From Marinobacter iranensis (lineage in GTDB: Bacteria > Pseudomonadota > Gammaproteobacteria > Pseudomonadales > Oleiphilaceae), in assembly GCF_029207565.1 (NCBI RefSeq), contig NZ_JANCMW010000001.1:248001-312000 (forward strand): a stretch of 64,000 bases of DNA, given 5' to 3'. Below the pieces are notes generated by a model, which did not search any database, was not told the origin of the DNA, and was given only the letters and a program-made list of their open reading frames with translations. Position 1 is the stretch's first letter; every line of letters begins with the position of its first letter. Shown one piece after another: positions 10,444 to 18,887 of this stretch. Both the position numbers and the translations under genes were made by a program.

Positions 10444-11445
10444 TTAGTACTGGCCGGGAATATTGATAGAAGGGGCCTGCAGCGCCGCGAGCTGTTCCCG
10501 CAGCGACAGGATCTGGTCGGACCAGAAACGGGGCTGGGCGAACCAGGGGAAGAAGCGCGGGAACGCGGGATCGTCCCAGCGCTTGGCCAGCCAGGTGCAG
10601 TGGGAGATCTGCCGGAAGCAGCGCAGGGGTTCAATCAGGTGGCGTTCGCGGCGATTGAAGTCCCGGAACATTTCATACCCTTCCAGCAATTCGCCAAACT
10701 GCTGGCCGCGCTCGGTATCGTCCCCATTCAGCAGCAGCCACAGATCCTGGATTGCCGGCCCGGTGCGGCAGTCATCCAGGTCGACAAACAGCATCTGTTC
10801 CTCGCGGCACAGGATATTGCCGGCATGGCAGTCACCGTGCAGCCTCAGCGAATGAACCTCACCGGCCTCGTCAATCCGTCGGGCGCAGTGGTCCACAAGA
10901 TCGGGAATCAGTGAGTCCCAGGCTGGGCGGAGATCATCGGGAACCCAGCGATTCTCCGTCAGAAAGCGGTTGTTCTCCTCAATACCGGAGAGCAATGACA
11001 TCGCAGGGCGATGGCTGAAGCTTTCAGTGTCACCAATATTGTGGAGCTGCCCCAGCCATTGGCCGAGGCGGTAGAGCGTGTCGGTCACGCTGGTATCCGG
11101 GGCCTGCCCTCCCCGCTGGAGGAACACAGCGAACAGGAAATCACCGCTGCGGCCCAAGGTATCGCCGGAAAGCATGGCCATGGGGGCCACAACCGGAATG
11201 TCGGCGTCGAGCAACTGGCGGGTGAAGACGTGCTCTTCTCGTATCTGGGCTTCGCTCCATCGCCCCGGGCGGTAGAACTTGGTGATGACCGGCGGTTGGT
11301 CCTCAATGCCTATCTGGTAAACGCGGTTCTCGTAACTGTTCAGGGCGAAAAGCCGCCCGTTGACCACAAATCCGGCATCCTCCATGGCGTCGAGAATCTT
11401 ATCGGGCTTGAGGTCGTCGTACGGATGGCTGGAGATTTCGGTCAT
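10444..11445 (-). CDS. srkA: Stress response kinase A (YihE/RdoA type)
   Basis: SrkA is a cytoplasmic Ser/Thr protein kinase of the aminoglycoside-phosphotransferase fold that protects against stress-induced death in enterics. The 333-residue product shows the family start ALNSYENRVYQIG (nucleotide loop), the ITKFYRPGRWS Lys region, the catalytic loop HGDCHAGNILC and the metal-binding FVDLDDC. Length matches E. coli SrkA (328). It lies between two small genes for single-membrane-segment proteins on the same strand, probably one operon ending in cmoB. Confidence 0.93.
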   Translation of the reverse strand: MTEISSHPYDDLKPDKILDAMEDAGFVVNGRLFALNSYENRVYQIGIEDQPPVITKFYRPGRWSEAQIREEHVFTRQLLDADIPVVAPMAMLSGDTLGRSGDFLFAVFLQRGGQAPDTSVTDTLYRLGQWLGQLHNIGDTESFSHRPAMSLLSGIEENNRFLTENRWVPDDLRPAWDSLIPDLVDHCARRIDEAGEVHSLRLHGDCHAGNILCREEQMLFVDLDDCRTGPAIQDLWLLLNGDDTERGQQFGELLEGYEMFRDFNRRERHLIEPLRCFRQISHCTWLAKRWDDPAFPRFFPWFAQPRFWSDQILSLREQLAALQAPSINIPGQY

Positions 11446-11454
11446 AAATAAGGT

Positions 11455-11877
11455 TTAGCGCCTCGAACTTCGTTGGGCCTGCATCTCGGCAAGGTGATAC
11501 CAGTTTTCGTCCAGTTCCCAGCGCACCCGGTCAATATTGGAAGCGCTGAGTACAATGTCGCCGGCCCTGGCCTGAACCTGGGCCAGTTCACGCTCGGCCC
11601 GTTGCCAGTCCCGGTGGTTGTCACCCAGGTTACGCATGCTGGGGAAAATGGTGGTGAGTGCGACGTGAGTGGAGGTCTCATGGGAACGCAATGAACTCAT
11701 AATGGCAGTGCCCCCCTCAACCCTCAGAACGCGGTGCTGATAAGGGTAATTGGCGACCATTTCATCGGATTTCAGGTCCCGGTTGAGGCTGATGACTTCA
11801 AAGCCGCGCCAACCCAGCCAGCCTACAAATATGGCCGCTACCAGCATTACAATTATAAACTGCTTCCTGTCAGACAT
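11455..11877 (-). CDS. Hypothetical membrane-anchored protein upstream of srkA
   Basis: A 140-residue protein of no family I can name. It has an N-terminal hydrophobic segment (about residues 6-24, QFIIVMLVAAIFVGWLGW) and a mostly helical polar remainder rich in Arg, Glu and Gln. I choose ATG 11877 (MSDRKQFI) because AGGGA lies 4-5 bases upstream; the longer frame to 11901 has no ribosome-binding site. Its stop lies 9 bp before the srkA start, so the two genes are likely co-transcribed. Confidence 0.75.
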   Translation of the reverse strand: MSDRKQFIIVMLVAAIFVGWLGWRGFEVISLNRDLKSDEMVANYPYQHRVLRVEGGTAIMSSLRSHETSTHVALTTIFPSMRNLGDNHRDWQRAERELAQVQARAGDIVLSASNIDRVRWELDENWYHLAEMQAQRSSRR

Positions 11878-12022
11878 CGGTTCCCTGCTCCGTGCACTCA
11901 TTTCTGGGGCAAGTATAACGTTTCGGGAGCGCCACCGTAATGTGATTCGGGCTTTTTAAGGGACGAACCTGGCGGTGATACTGACAGACGCCCGGATGAC
12001 CACAAAGGTGAATTCAAACCCC

Positions 12023-13138
12023 ATGACAGACAGCGATAGACTCCAGGCAGATACCGTGGTGATCGGTGCCGGCATCGTTGGCCTTGCCGTGGCCAGGCGG
12101 CTGGCCATGGAGGGCAGGGAGGTTCTGGTACTGGAATCCGGGGCTCACTTTGGTGAGGGGCTGTCGTCCCGCAACAGTGAGGTTATCCATGCGGGTATTT
12201 ACTATCCGGAGGGCTCTCGCAAGGCAAGGTTGTGCGTTCGTGGTCGCCAGTTGCTGTATGACTATTGTCAACAGCGCCATATTGGCCATCGCAAGACCGG
12301 CAAGTGGATTGTTGCCCGTGGACAGGCGCAACTGGAGAAACTCGATGCCATAGCCGGGCAGGCGAAGCGTAACGGTGTTCTCCTTGAAAGGGTCGGGCCC
12401 AAGGGCGTGCGGGAGTCGCTGCCCGACATTTCCGCAGATGAAGCTCTGTACTCCCCGGAAACCGGCATTGTGGATAGCCATGGTGTGATGCTGTCGTTGC
12501 TGGGAGAGCTGGAAGGCCATGGGGGTCAGTTGGTCTGCCATGCGCCAGTGGAGCGGGCGGCCACCAGTGGCGAACGGCATTGGTTGCAGGTAGGCGGGCA
12601 GGTGCCCTGTGAGTTGCTGGCCCGACGGGTAGTGAACGCAGCCGGCCTGGGAGCTGTGGCGTTGGCGAAACGCTGGGAAGGTCTGTCCGGGAACATTGTC
12701 CCCCGGCAATGGCTGGCCCGTGGTGTCTACTTCAGCTATTCCGGCCGTCATCCCTTCAACTCGCTTGTCTACCCGGTACCGGAGCAGGGTGGCCTGGGTG
12801 TGCACCTGACCCTGGACCTGGCCGGTCAGGCGCGGTTCGGGCCGGACGTGGAATGGATAGAGCAGATGGATTTCTCCGTTGACCCGGACCGGGCGCGGTT
12901 GTTTGCCGACAGCATCCGCCACTGGTGGCCGGCACTGGATGAGACCCGCCTGCGGCCCGCCTATGCCGGTATCCGTCCCAAGCTTGCAGGCCCGGACGGC
13001 GGGTTTGCGGATTTTCGCATTGAGGGTGCGTCAGAGCACGGTGTTCCCGGGCTGGTCCACCTGTTCGGCATTGAATCGCCCGGGCTGACGGCGTGCCTGG
13101 CTATTGCGGAGGAAGTGGTCGAGCAACTGGGCGATTGA
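12023..13138 (+). CDS. NAD(P)/FAD-dependent oxidoreductase, L-2-hydroxyglutarate oxidase-like
   Basis: A DAO-superfamily flavoprotein resembling LhgO and related L-2-hydroxy acid oxidases. The N-terminus has the FAD dinucleotide-binding motif VVIGAGIVGLAVARRL with the acidic VLVLES end. SSRNSEVIHAGIYYPEGS is typical of the LhgO-like group, and the C-terminal PAYAGIRPKL and GIESPGLTACLAIAE complete the fold. Length is 371 residues. ATG 12023 is chosen on alignment; an in-frame ATG at 11996 is possible but has no better ribosome site. It stands alone, divergent from the srkA operon and convergent with comF. The physiological substrate cannot be read from sequence. Confidence 0.85.
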   Translation: MTDSDRLQADTVVIGAGIVGLAVARRLAMEGREVLVLESGAHFGEGLSSRNSEVIHAGIYYPEGSRKARLCVRGRQLLYDYCQQRHIGHRKTGKWIVARGQAQLEKLDAIAGQAKRNGVLLERVGPKGVRESLPDISADEALYSPETGIVDSHGVMLSLLGELEGHGGQLVCHAPVERAATSGERHWLQVGGQVPCELLARRVVNAAGLGAVALAKRWEGLSGNIVPRQWLARGVYFSYSGRHPFNSLVYPVPEQGGLGVHLTLDLAGQARFGPDVEWIEQMDFSVDPDRARLFADSIRHWWPALDETRLRPAYAGIRPKLAGPDGGFADFRIEGASEHGVPGLVHLFGIESPGLTACLAIAEEVVEQLGD

Positions 13139-13148
13139 GCATCGCTGG

Positions 13149-13937
13149 TTAGCCTGGAGTCCTCGCCAGTGCCCAGATTTGCACCTCCCGGGCGCCGGCA
13201 TCCAGCAGGGCTTCGGTAAGGCTTCTTGCAGTAGCGCCGGTGGTCACCACATCGTCCACGATGGCGATACTCGCTGGCGGGGGGCGGGTTACCCTGTAGA
13301 TCCCCCGCAGGTTGGCCAGGCGCTCTTCCCTGTTCAGACCCCGCTGGGGCCGGGTGCGCCGGCTTCGGATCACCAGATCCGCGCTCCAGGGAATTCCGCT
13401 CCGCCGGCTGATGTGTTCGGCAATATCCGCCGCCTGGTTAAACCCCCGTTTCCGACGACGAGCCGGATGCATCGGGCTTGCCACCAGAAGGTCCGGCCGT
13501 TGTTCCGGAGCAGTCTCCAGGACCGACATCAAGTTCTCCGCAAGATCATGAATCAATGGTCGAGCAAACGCGCGCTGGCCATTGTACTTGTAGCGCTGGA
13601 TCATGCCGTCAACCGGAAAACGATAGCGCCAGGGCGCGATGACCCGGGTAAACGGTGGTGGGTCCTGCAGGCATTGGCCGCAGAGAACCTCGTTGCCGGC
13701 ATAGGCGAGGGGCAGGGCACAGCACCGGCAGTGCCAGTGATTGGCGGGTAAGTCCTGGCGGCAGGGGGTGCAGAGCCCGAAGCGGGCCTGCGGCTCCAGA
13801 CAGGTTACACACTGGCCGCCACCGGAAGGCAGGAGGCTTCGGATGCCCCGTGCCGATCCTTGAATCCATTCTTCGCTGTTAACCTTTGGTGTTAACAAGG
13901 TTGACAGCGATCTCAGTCCCTTTATCATCTGTTTCAT
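13149..13937 (-). CDS. comF: ComF family phosphoribosyltransferase-like protein
   Basis: ComF/GntX proteins take part in uptake of single-stranded DNA in competent species; the exact chemistry is unknown. The 262-residue product has an N-terminal four-cysteine zinc finger plus further CxxC pairs (CVTC, CTPC, CRCC, CGQC) and a C-terminal PRTase fold with the PRPP loop IVDDVVTTGAT. The start is uncertain: ATG 13937 and 13928 both lack a good ribosome site. The first 30 codons overlap the bioB promoter and BirA-like operator on the opposite strand, so the residues before the zinc finger may be partly constrained by that. Confidence 0.88.
   Translation of the reverse strand: MKQMIKGLRSLSTLLTPKVNSEEWIQGSARGIRSLLPSGGGQCVTCLEPQARFGLCTPCRQDLPANHWHCRCCALPLAYAGNEVLCGQCLQDPPPFTRVIAPWRYRFPVDGMIQRYKYNGQRAFARPLIHDLAENLMSVLETAPEQRPDLLVASPMHPARRRKRGFNQAADIAEHISRRSGIPWSADLVIRSRRTRPQRGLNREERLANLRGIYRVTRPPPASIAIVDDVVTTGATARSLTEALLDAGAREVQIWALARTPG
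13877..13906 (+). promoter_or_regulatory. BirA-type biotin operator
   Basis: TGTTAACC (13877-13884), 14 bases, then GGTTGACA (13899-13906): an inverted repeat with one mismatch. Spacing and half-sites match the BirA consensus (TTGTAAACC-N14/15-GGTTTACAA and its gammaproteobacterial TGTTAACC variant). The right half contains TTGACA, used as the -35 of the bioB promoter, so bound BirA-biotinyl-AMP would block RNA polymerase. The site lies inside the 5' coding part of the divergent comF. Confidence 0.75.
13901..13928 (+). promoter_or_regulatory. Sigma-70 promoter of the bioBFHCD operon
   Basis: A perfect -35 TTGACA (13901-13906) is followed after 16 bases by TATCAT (13923-13928, 5 of 6 to consensus). 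Transcription would start near 13935, giving a 5' leader of roughly 40 nt before ATG 13978 with AGGA upstream. Confidence 0.7.
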
Positions 13938-13977
13938 CCGTAAACCAGAATCCCGGTAAAGTTAACAGGACTGAATC

Positions 13978-15060
13978 ATGACTGCCACCGCGCCCTCCAT
14001 CGCACCCTCCACCGCACCCCGTCACGACTGGACCATGCAGGAAGCCCGCACGCTGTTCGAGCTGCCCTTCAACGATCTGTTGTTTCGCGCCCAGAGCGTC
14101 CACCGTGAGCATTTCGACCCCAACGAGGTGCAGATCAGCACGCTGCTGTCCATCAAGACCGGTGCCTGCCCGGAGGACTGCAAGTACTGTCCCCAGAGCG
14201 GCCATTACAACACCGGCCTGGAAAAGGAAAAGTTGCTGGAAATTGAAAAAGTGGTCGCCGAGGCGAAGGCAGCCAAGGCGAAAGGCGCTTCCCGTTTTTG
14301 TATGGGCGCAGCCTGGCGCAGCCCCTCGAAGAAGGATATGGGGTATGTGGTGGACATGGTTCGCCAGGTGAAATCACTGGGCCTGGAAACCTGTATGACC
14401 CTGGGGATGCTGAAGCAGGAGCAGGCGGACGAACTGGCGGGAGCCGGGCTGGATTACTACAACCACAACCTGGACACCTCCGAGAAATACTACAGCCACA
14501 TCATTACCACCCGCACCTACCAGGACCGGCTGGATACCCTCGAGAATGTCCGCAACGCCGGCATGAAAGTCTGTTGCGGTGGCATTGTGGGCATGGGCGA
14601 AGATCCGGACGACCGGGTTGGCCTGCTGGTCCAACTGGCGAATCTGCCTCATCACCCGGAGAGTGTGCCGGTGAACATGCTGGTGAAGGTGCCGGGCACG
14701 CCGATGGAAGATGTGGAAGACCTCGACCCGTTTGATTTCATCCGCACCATTGCGGTGGCCCGCATCATGATGCCGGCTTCCCACGTGCGCCTGTCCGCGG
14801 GGCGGGAAAACATGAACGAGCAGATGCAGTCCCTGTGCTTCCTGGCCGGCGCCAACTCGATTTTCTATGGTGAAAAGCTGCTGACCACCGCCAATCCCGA
14901 AGCGGATGCGGACCGTGAACTGTTCAATCGTCTGGGCGTTCGTCCGGAAGTGCGGGAGCAGGCCTGCTCGGAACAGGAAGCGGAAGATTCTATCGTCGAG
15001 GCGGTGGAATACGAGCAGACCCGTCATATGTTCTACGACGCCACTCGTGAGTCTGCGTAA
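13978..15060 (+). CDS. bioB: Biotin synthase BioB
   Basis: BioB is a radical-SAM enzyme that inserts sulfur into dethiobiotin, the last step of biotin synthesis. The radical-SAM cysteines are C64, C68 and C71 in [11 protein letters not shown]. The family blocks [20 protein letters not shown] and GGIVGMGE are all present. The 360-residue protein has a short low-complexity N-terminal tail (Ala/Pro/Thr) before the conserved part. It is first in the bio operon behind a BirA-type operator. Confidence 0.97.
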   Translation: MTATAPSIAPSTAPRHDWTMQEARTLFELPFNDLLFRAQSVHREHFDPNEVQISTLLSIKTGACPEDCKYCPQSGHYNTGLEKEKLLEIEKVVAEAKAAKAKGASRFCMGAAWRSPSKKDMGYVVDMVRQVKSLGLETCMTLGMLKQEQADELAGAGLDYYNHNLDTSEKYYSHIITTRTYQDRLDTLENVRNAGMKVCCGGIVGMGEDPDDRVGLLVQLANLPHHPESVPVNMLVKVPGTPMEDVEDLDPFDFIRTIAVARIMMPASHVRLSAGRENMNEQMQSLCFLAGANSIFYGEKLLTTANPEADADRELFNRLGVRPEVREQACSEQEAEDSIVEAVEYEQTRHMFYDATRESA

Positions 15061-15087
15061 GCAGGCAATCGCCTGTGAGGGCTGATC

Positions 15088-16266
15088 ATGCGTGACTTTG
15101 CAGCCGAACTGGAAAACCGCAAGCAGGCGGGGCTTTACCGTACCCGCCGGTTAATCAGTGGCCCGCAGCAGCCGGCACTGGTTTCCGACGGTGTGCCGTT
15201 GCTATCTTTCTGCAGCAACGACTACCTGGGGCTGGCAAACCATCCCGATATTATCCGTGCCGCGACCGACGCCATGCCCGAGACCGGCCTGGGCGGGGCG
15301 GCATCTCACCTGATCTGCGGCCATCACGACGCCCATCATCAACTGGAGGTCCGGTTGGCGGCGTTTACCGGTCGCAGCTCGGCGCTGTTTTTCTCCACCG
15401 GCTATATGGCCAATATGGGCGTGATCTCCGCGCTGGCGGGCCGTGGCGATACTATCTTCTCCGACCGCCTCAACCACGCCTCCATTGTTGACGGTTGTAT
15501 CCTCAGCCGCGCCAGGGTTCGGCGTTATCCCCACGGGGATATGGACGCACTGGCGGATATGCTGGCCGGTGCCGATGGCCACAAGCTGGTGGTCACCGAT
15601 GGCGTATTCAGCATGGACGGGGACATCGCACCCTTGAGCGAGTTGGCAGCGCTCTGCCGGGCCCACGATGCACTTCTGGTGGTGGACGATGCCCACGGTG
15701 TGGGAGTGCTCGGGCCCCAGGGGCGAGGCAGTCTGACCGAACTCGGGCTCTCGGAGGAGGATGTACCGGTGCTGATCGGTACCCTGGGCAAGGCCGTGGG
15801 TACCAGTGGCGCTTTTGTGGCCGGCTCGCAACTGTTGATGGATTATCTGGTGCAAAAGGCGCGCACCTATATTTACACCACCGCCATGCCTCCTGCCATT
15901 GCAGCCGCCACCTGTACCAGCCTTGAGCTTATCGAGCGGGAAGACAATCGCCGCAGCCATCTGCAATCGCTGATCGGTGAATTTCGCCGCCAGGCATCCT
16001 TGCTGGGCTATGAACTGATGCCGTCGCGCACTCCGATACAGCCCATTATGGTCGGGGACAACTGGTCGGCCCTTGCGCTGAGCCAGGCGCTGGAAGCAAA
16101 AGGGCTGATGGTCACGGCGATCCGGCCGCCGACCGTACCGGAAGGTCAGGCCCGCCTGCGGGTAACCTTCAGTGCCGCTCATTCCCGGGAGGACCTGTCG
16201 AGGTTGCTGGCGGCGTTGGCGGAATGTCGTTCACTGATCAATAGGCCATCCGCAGAGGCTGTATGA
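15088..16266 (+). CDS. bioF: 8-amino-7-oxononanoate synthase BioF
   Basis: A PLP enzyme that condenses pimeloyl-ACP with alanine. The 392-residue protein has the alpha-oxoamine synthase blocks FCSNDYLGLANHP, DRLNHASIVDG and the VVDDAHGVGVLGPQG strand. The PLP lysine is K235 in GTLGKAVGTSG. Length is normal. It lies 27 bp after bioB and its stop overlaps the bioH start in ATGA. Confidence 0.97.
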   Translation: MRDFAAELENRKQAGLYRTRRLISGPQQPALVSDGVPLLSFCSNDYLGLANHPDIIRAATDAMPETGLGGAASHLICGHHDAHHQLEVRLAAFTGRSSALFFSTGYMANMGVISALAGRGDTIFSDRLNHASIVDGCILSRARVRRYPHGDMDALADMLAGADGHKLVVTDGVFSMDGDIAPLSELAALCRAHDALLVVDDAHGVGVLGPQGRGSLTELGLSEEDVPVLIGTLGKAVGTSGAFVAGSQLLMDYLVQKARTYIYTTAMPPAIAAATCTSLELIEREDNRRSHLQSLIGEFRRQASLLGYELMPSRTPIQPIMVGDNWSALALSQALEAKGLMVTAIRPPTVPEGQARLRVTFSAAHSREDLSRLLAALAECRSLINRPSAEAV

Positions 16267-17015
16267 GCGCCGTGGGACCAAGAACTCCTCTGGTGGTAGT
16301 CGGTGGCTGGGGCGTCGATGCCGCCATGCTGCTTCCGCTATTTGACCACTGGCCCGGTGAAATTCACCTGGTCTCTCTGAATGACGTCCTGATGTCCCGC
16401 TGTGATTCGATCACGGCCGTTGCGGACTACCTGCTGGCCCGCTACCCGTGCCCGTCGGTCTGGGCCGGGTGGTCCCAGGGGGCCCATGTGGCCATGGCCG
16501 CAGCGGCCCGGAGCAGCTTGCAGGTTCGCCGGGTGATTACCCTGGCCGGTTTTCCGCGCTTTATCGCCAGCGCGGAGTGGCCCCTGGGAATGGCGGCGGC
16601 TACCTTCGAAACCTTTCGGGAAGAGGTGGCCCGGAATGCAGGCCGGGCCTGGAAGCGTTTCCAGCATCTGTTGATCCACGGTAGTGATGATGAATCAGAG
16701 GCTCGGCAGGAATTGCGGCCATGGCTTGAGCGTGGCCCGGTGGGCAATGCTGCGAGTCTGGTTCGCGGGCTGGAATGGCTGAGCAGTGAAAACCAGCTTT
16801 CCCTGTGGAGAGACTCGCCGGTGCCGGTACTTCATCTCCAGGCGGGCAGGGACGCCGTCGTCCAGTGCTGGAACGGCACTTTCAGTTCAGCGGGCACGGC
16901 TGAAGTGATTCCGGTGCCGGCTATGACCCACTGGCCTCGTGGACCGGCCCTGAAGCCCTGCCGTGAAGCCATTCGCCAGTTCGTCTTCAGTAAGGAGAAT
17001 CAATGGCCCCTGTAA
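16263..17015 (+). CDS. bioH: Pimeloyl-ACP methyl ester esterase BioH
   Basis: BioH removes the methyl ester from pimeloyl-ACP methyl ester, ending the BioC-BioH route to the pimelate moiety. This 250-residue alpha/beta hydrolase shows a nucleophile elbow GWSQG (S71), with D197 (AGRDAVV) and H223 (AMTHWPRG) completing the triad. Overall divergence from E. coli BioH is high, but the position between bioF and bioC is diagnostic. It overlaps bioF by 4 bp and bioC by 13 bp, so translation is coupled. Confidence 0.9.
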   Translation: MSAVGPRTPLVVVGGWGVDAAMLLPLFDHWPGEIHLVSLNDVLMSRCDSITAVADYLLARYPCPSVWAGWSQGAHVAMAAAARSSLQVRRVITLAGFPRFIASAEWPLGMAAATFETFREEVARNAGRAWKRFQHLLIHGSDDESEARQELRPWLERGPVGNAASLVRGLEWLSSENQLSLWRDSPVPVLHLQAGRDAVVQCWNGTFSSAGTAEVIPVPAMTHWPRGPALKPCREAIRQFVFSKENQWPL

Positions 17016-17827
17016 CAACCGAAACACCAGCCTGGATACCTCCGAAAGCGGCGATTGCGCGGGATTTCGGGGCCGCGTCCCGGACCTACAACCCTGCCGC
17101 TCGGTTACAGCGTTACATGGGGCAGGTCATGCTTGACCAACTCGAGGAAGCGTTGGCGGTGAGTCCGCCTTGTAAAGGTCTTCAGGTACTGGACCTTGGC
17201 AGTGGCACCGGCTGGTTTACCGGGCAGCTCGCGGGCATACCGGGGGCCAGGGTTACCGGTGTTGATATTGCCCCGGGAATGCTCCGCTACGCCCGCTCGG
17301 TCAACCCGACGGGGATTCGATGGTTGATGGCTGATGCCGAATCGTTGCCGCTGCCCGATAACAGCGTGGACGTGGTGTTCAGCAACCTGATGATCCAGTG
17401 GTGCCGTAATCCGGCCAGCGTGCTGGCGGAATGTCGCCGTGTTCTTCGCCCGGGTGGGCGGCTCATGGTGTCTACCCTATTGGATGGCACCCTTGATGAG
17501 CTCAGGGAGGCATGGCGCAGGGCCGACCCCGGGCATCAGCATGTCAACCGTTTTGAATCCGAAGCCGGTTTCCGGCAGCAGGCATTCGATACACTCCCGG
17601 TGCCGGATCTTGCAACTGAAACGATTTCGCTGGACTATCCCTCACCGCTGGCCCTGCTGGCCGAGCTCAAGGCTATCGGGGCAGGATTCAAGGGCGCATC
17701 GCGGCGCCACAGCGCAACCGCGCCCGGCCGTTTGCGGGCTATGTGCCGTTATTACCCGAAAGGCCGTGACGGTAACGTATACGCGACCTACAAAGCAGCG
17801 TGGCTGACCTGCCGCCTGCCGGACTGA
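17003..17827 (+). CDS. bioC: Malonyl-ACP O-methyltransferase BioC
   Basis: BioC methylates malonyl-ACP so that it can enter fatty-acid elongation as a disguised primer. The 274-residue protein has a class I SAM fold: VLDLGSGTGWFT (about residues 63-74), VTGVDIAPGML, then the DVVFSNLMIQWC and LRPGGRLMVSTL blocks usual in BioC. The N-terminus (AIARDFGAASRTYNPAARLQ) is the BioC signature. It overlaps the end of bioH by 13 bp and lies 19 bp before bioD. Confidence 0.95.
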   Translation: MAPVTTETPAWIPPKAAIARDFGAASRTYNPAARLQRYMGQVMLDQLEEALAVSPPCKGLQVLDLGSGTGWFTGQLAGIPGARVTGVDIAPGMLRYARSVNPTGIRWLMADAESLPLPDNSVDVVFSNLMIQWCRNPASVLAECRRVLRPGGRLMVSTLLDGTLDELREAWRRADPGHQHVNRFESEAGFRQQAFDTLPVPDLATETISLDYPSPLALLAELKAIGAGFKGASRRHSATAPGRLRAMCRYYPKGRDGNVYATYKAAWLTCRLPD

Positions 17828-17846
17828 TATCGGGGTTCTCTGATCT

Positions 17847-18539
17847 ATGGCCAGGAAAAGTTATTTTGTGACCGGTACCGACACGGGAGTCGGTAAAACG
17901 CTGGTGTCCGCCGCCATACTGGAAGCAGCCGCCACCCTCGGAAAGCGGACGTTGGCCATGAAGCCGGTGGCGTCCGGTTGTGACGAGACACCGGAAGGGC
18001 TGCGCAATGAAGACGCGCTGATACTAATGAAGGCGATGACGGAAACGTTGGCTTACGACCAGGTCAACCCGGTGGCTTTGCGACCGGCCATTGCGCCCCA
18101 TGTGGCTGCGGCCCAGGCGGGCCGACACCTGACTGCGGAGCGCCTGGTCGGGTTCTGCCGCGGCCTGCAGATGCGCCCTGGGGATTTGTTGTTGGTTGAG
18201 GGTGCTGGCGGCTGGCGCGTACCGCTCAACGACCGGGAGACCTATGCCGCCATGCCCGTGGTCCTGGGAATGCCCGTTATTCTCGTGGTGCCCCTGAAAC
18301 TTGGTTGCATCAACCACGCCTTGTTGACCGCTGAAGCCATTCGCCGCGACGGCCTGCAGATCGCCGGTTGGGTGGCCAACCGGCCGGACGCGGAGGCCAT
18401 GGACTGTGAACGCGAAACCCTGGACTATCTTATGCGGAATCTTCCGGCGCCCTGTCTGGGCGTATTGCCGTGGCAGCAAGCGCCGGACCCACGCGAGCTG
18501 GCCGGGGCCCTGGACATTGCCTTTTTGTTTGAAAATTGA
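17847..18539 (+). CDS. bioD: Dethiobiotin synthetase BioD
   Basis: BioD closes the ureido ring of dethiobiotin from DAPA, CO2 and ATP. The 230-residue protein begins with the P-loop GTDTGVGKT (residues 10-18), followed by the MKPVASGC Lys region and VEGAGGWRVPL. Length matches the family. It is the last gene of the operon; bioA, which makes its substrate, is not in this window. Confidence 0.96.
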   Translation: MARKSYFVTGTDTGVGKTLVSAAILEAAATLGKRTLAMKPVASGCDETPEGLRNEDALILMKAMTETLAYDQVNPVALRPAIAPHVAAAQAGRHLTAERLVGFCRGLQMRPGDLLLVEGAGGWRVPLNDRETYAAMPVVLGMPVILVVPLKLGCINHALLTAEAIRRDGLQIAGWVANRPDAEAMDCERETLDYLMRNLPAPCLGVLPWQQAPDPRELAGALDIAFLFEN

Positions 18540-18590
18540 CCAGGATTGTGGCTTACTGGTGTCAATATATGGCCATTGGACACTGCTGTT

Positions 18591-18836
18591 ATGATCAACA
18601 ATACATTGGGAATTGGTATCCAGGGCATCCAGGACGGCATGCAGGGCATGGAAAATGCCGCCCGCAGGATTGCCCGTGGTGGTGTTGATGGTCCCCAGGG
18701 TACGGCGGAAGGTGTCGGCGGCCTGGTCGAACCCATCATCGACCTGAAGCTCTATGAGCGCAGCGTTGAGGCGTCAGCCCAGGTTGTGAAAACCGCCGAT
18801 GAGACTCTGGGTACACTCCTGGATATCAACGCCTGA
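18591..18836 (+). CDS. Small protein resembling the C-terminal segment of flagellar rod/hook proteins
   Basis: An 81-residue product whose last third (DLKLYERSVEASAQVVKT and TADETLGTLLDI) matches the C-terminal helix of flagellar basal-body rod and hook proteins such as FlgC. The N-terminus (NTLGIGIQGIQDGMQGMENA) also resembles the first helix of those proteins. The central rod domain is absent, so this looks like the two terminal helices joined. I chose ATG 18591 because it starts the conserved part; the open frame goes back to 18546. It lies 51 bp after bioD and 51 bp before a SprA-like gene. Function is unknown; export through the flagellar system is a guess. Confidence 0.65.
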   Translation: MINNTLGIGIQGIQDGMQGMENAARRIARGGVDGPQGTAEGVGGLVEPIIDLKLYERSVEASAQVVKTADETLGTLLDINA

Positions 18837-18887
18837 ACCTGTCCGGGCGAGATCACGCCCTTCTGATCTGGCTACTAGATTGCTGAC

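Noticed and set aside
13939..13967. Second BirA half-site pair (CGTAAACC and AGTTAACA) just before bioB
   Set aside because: Spacing is 13 and at least two mismatches are present; the upstream site at 13877-13906 is far better.
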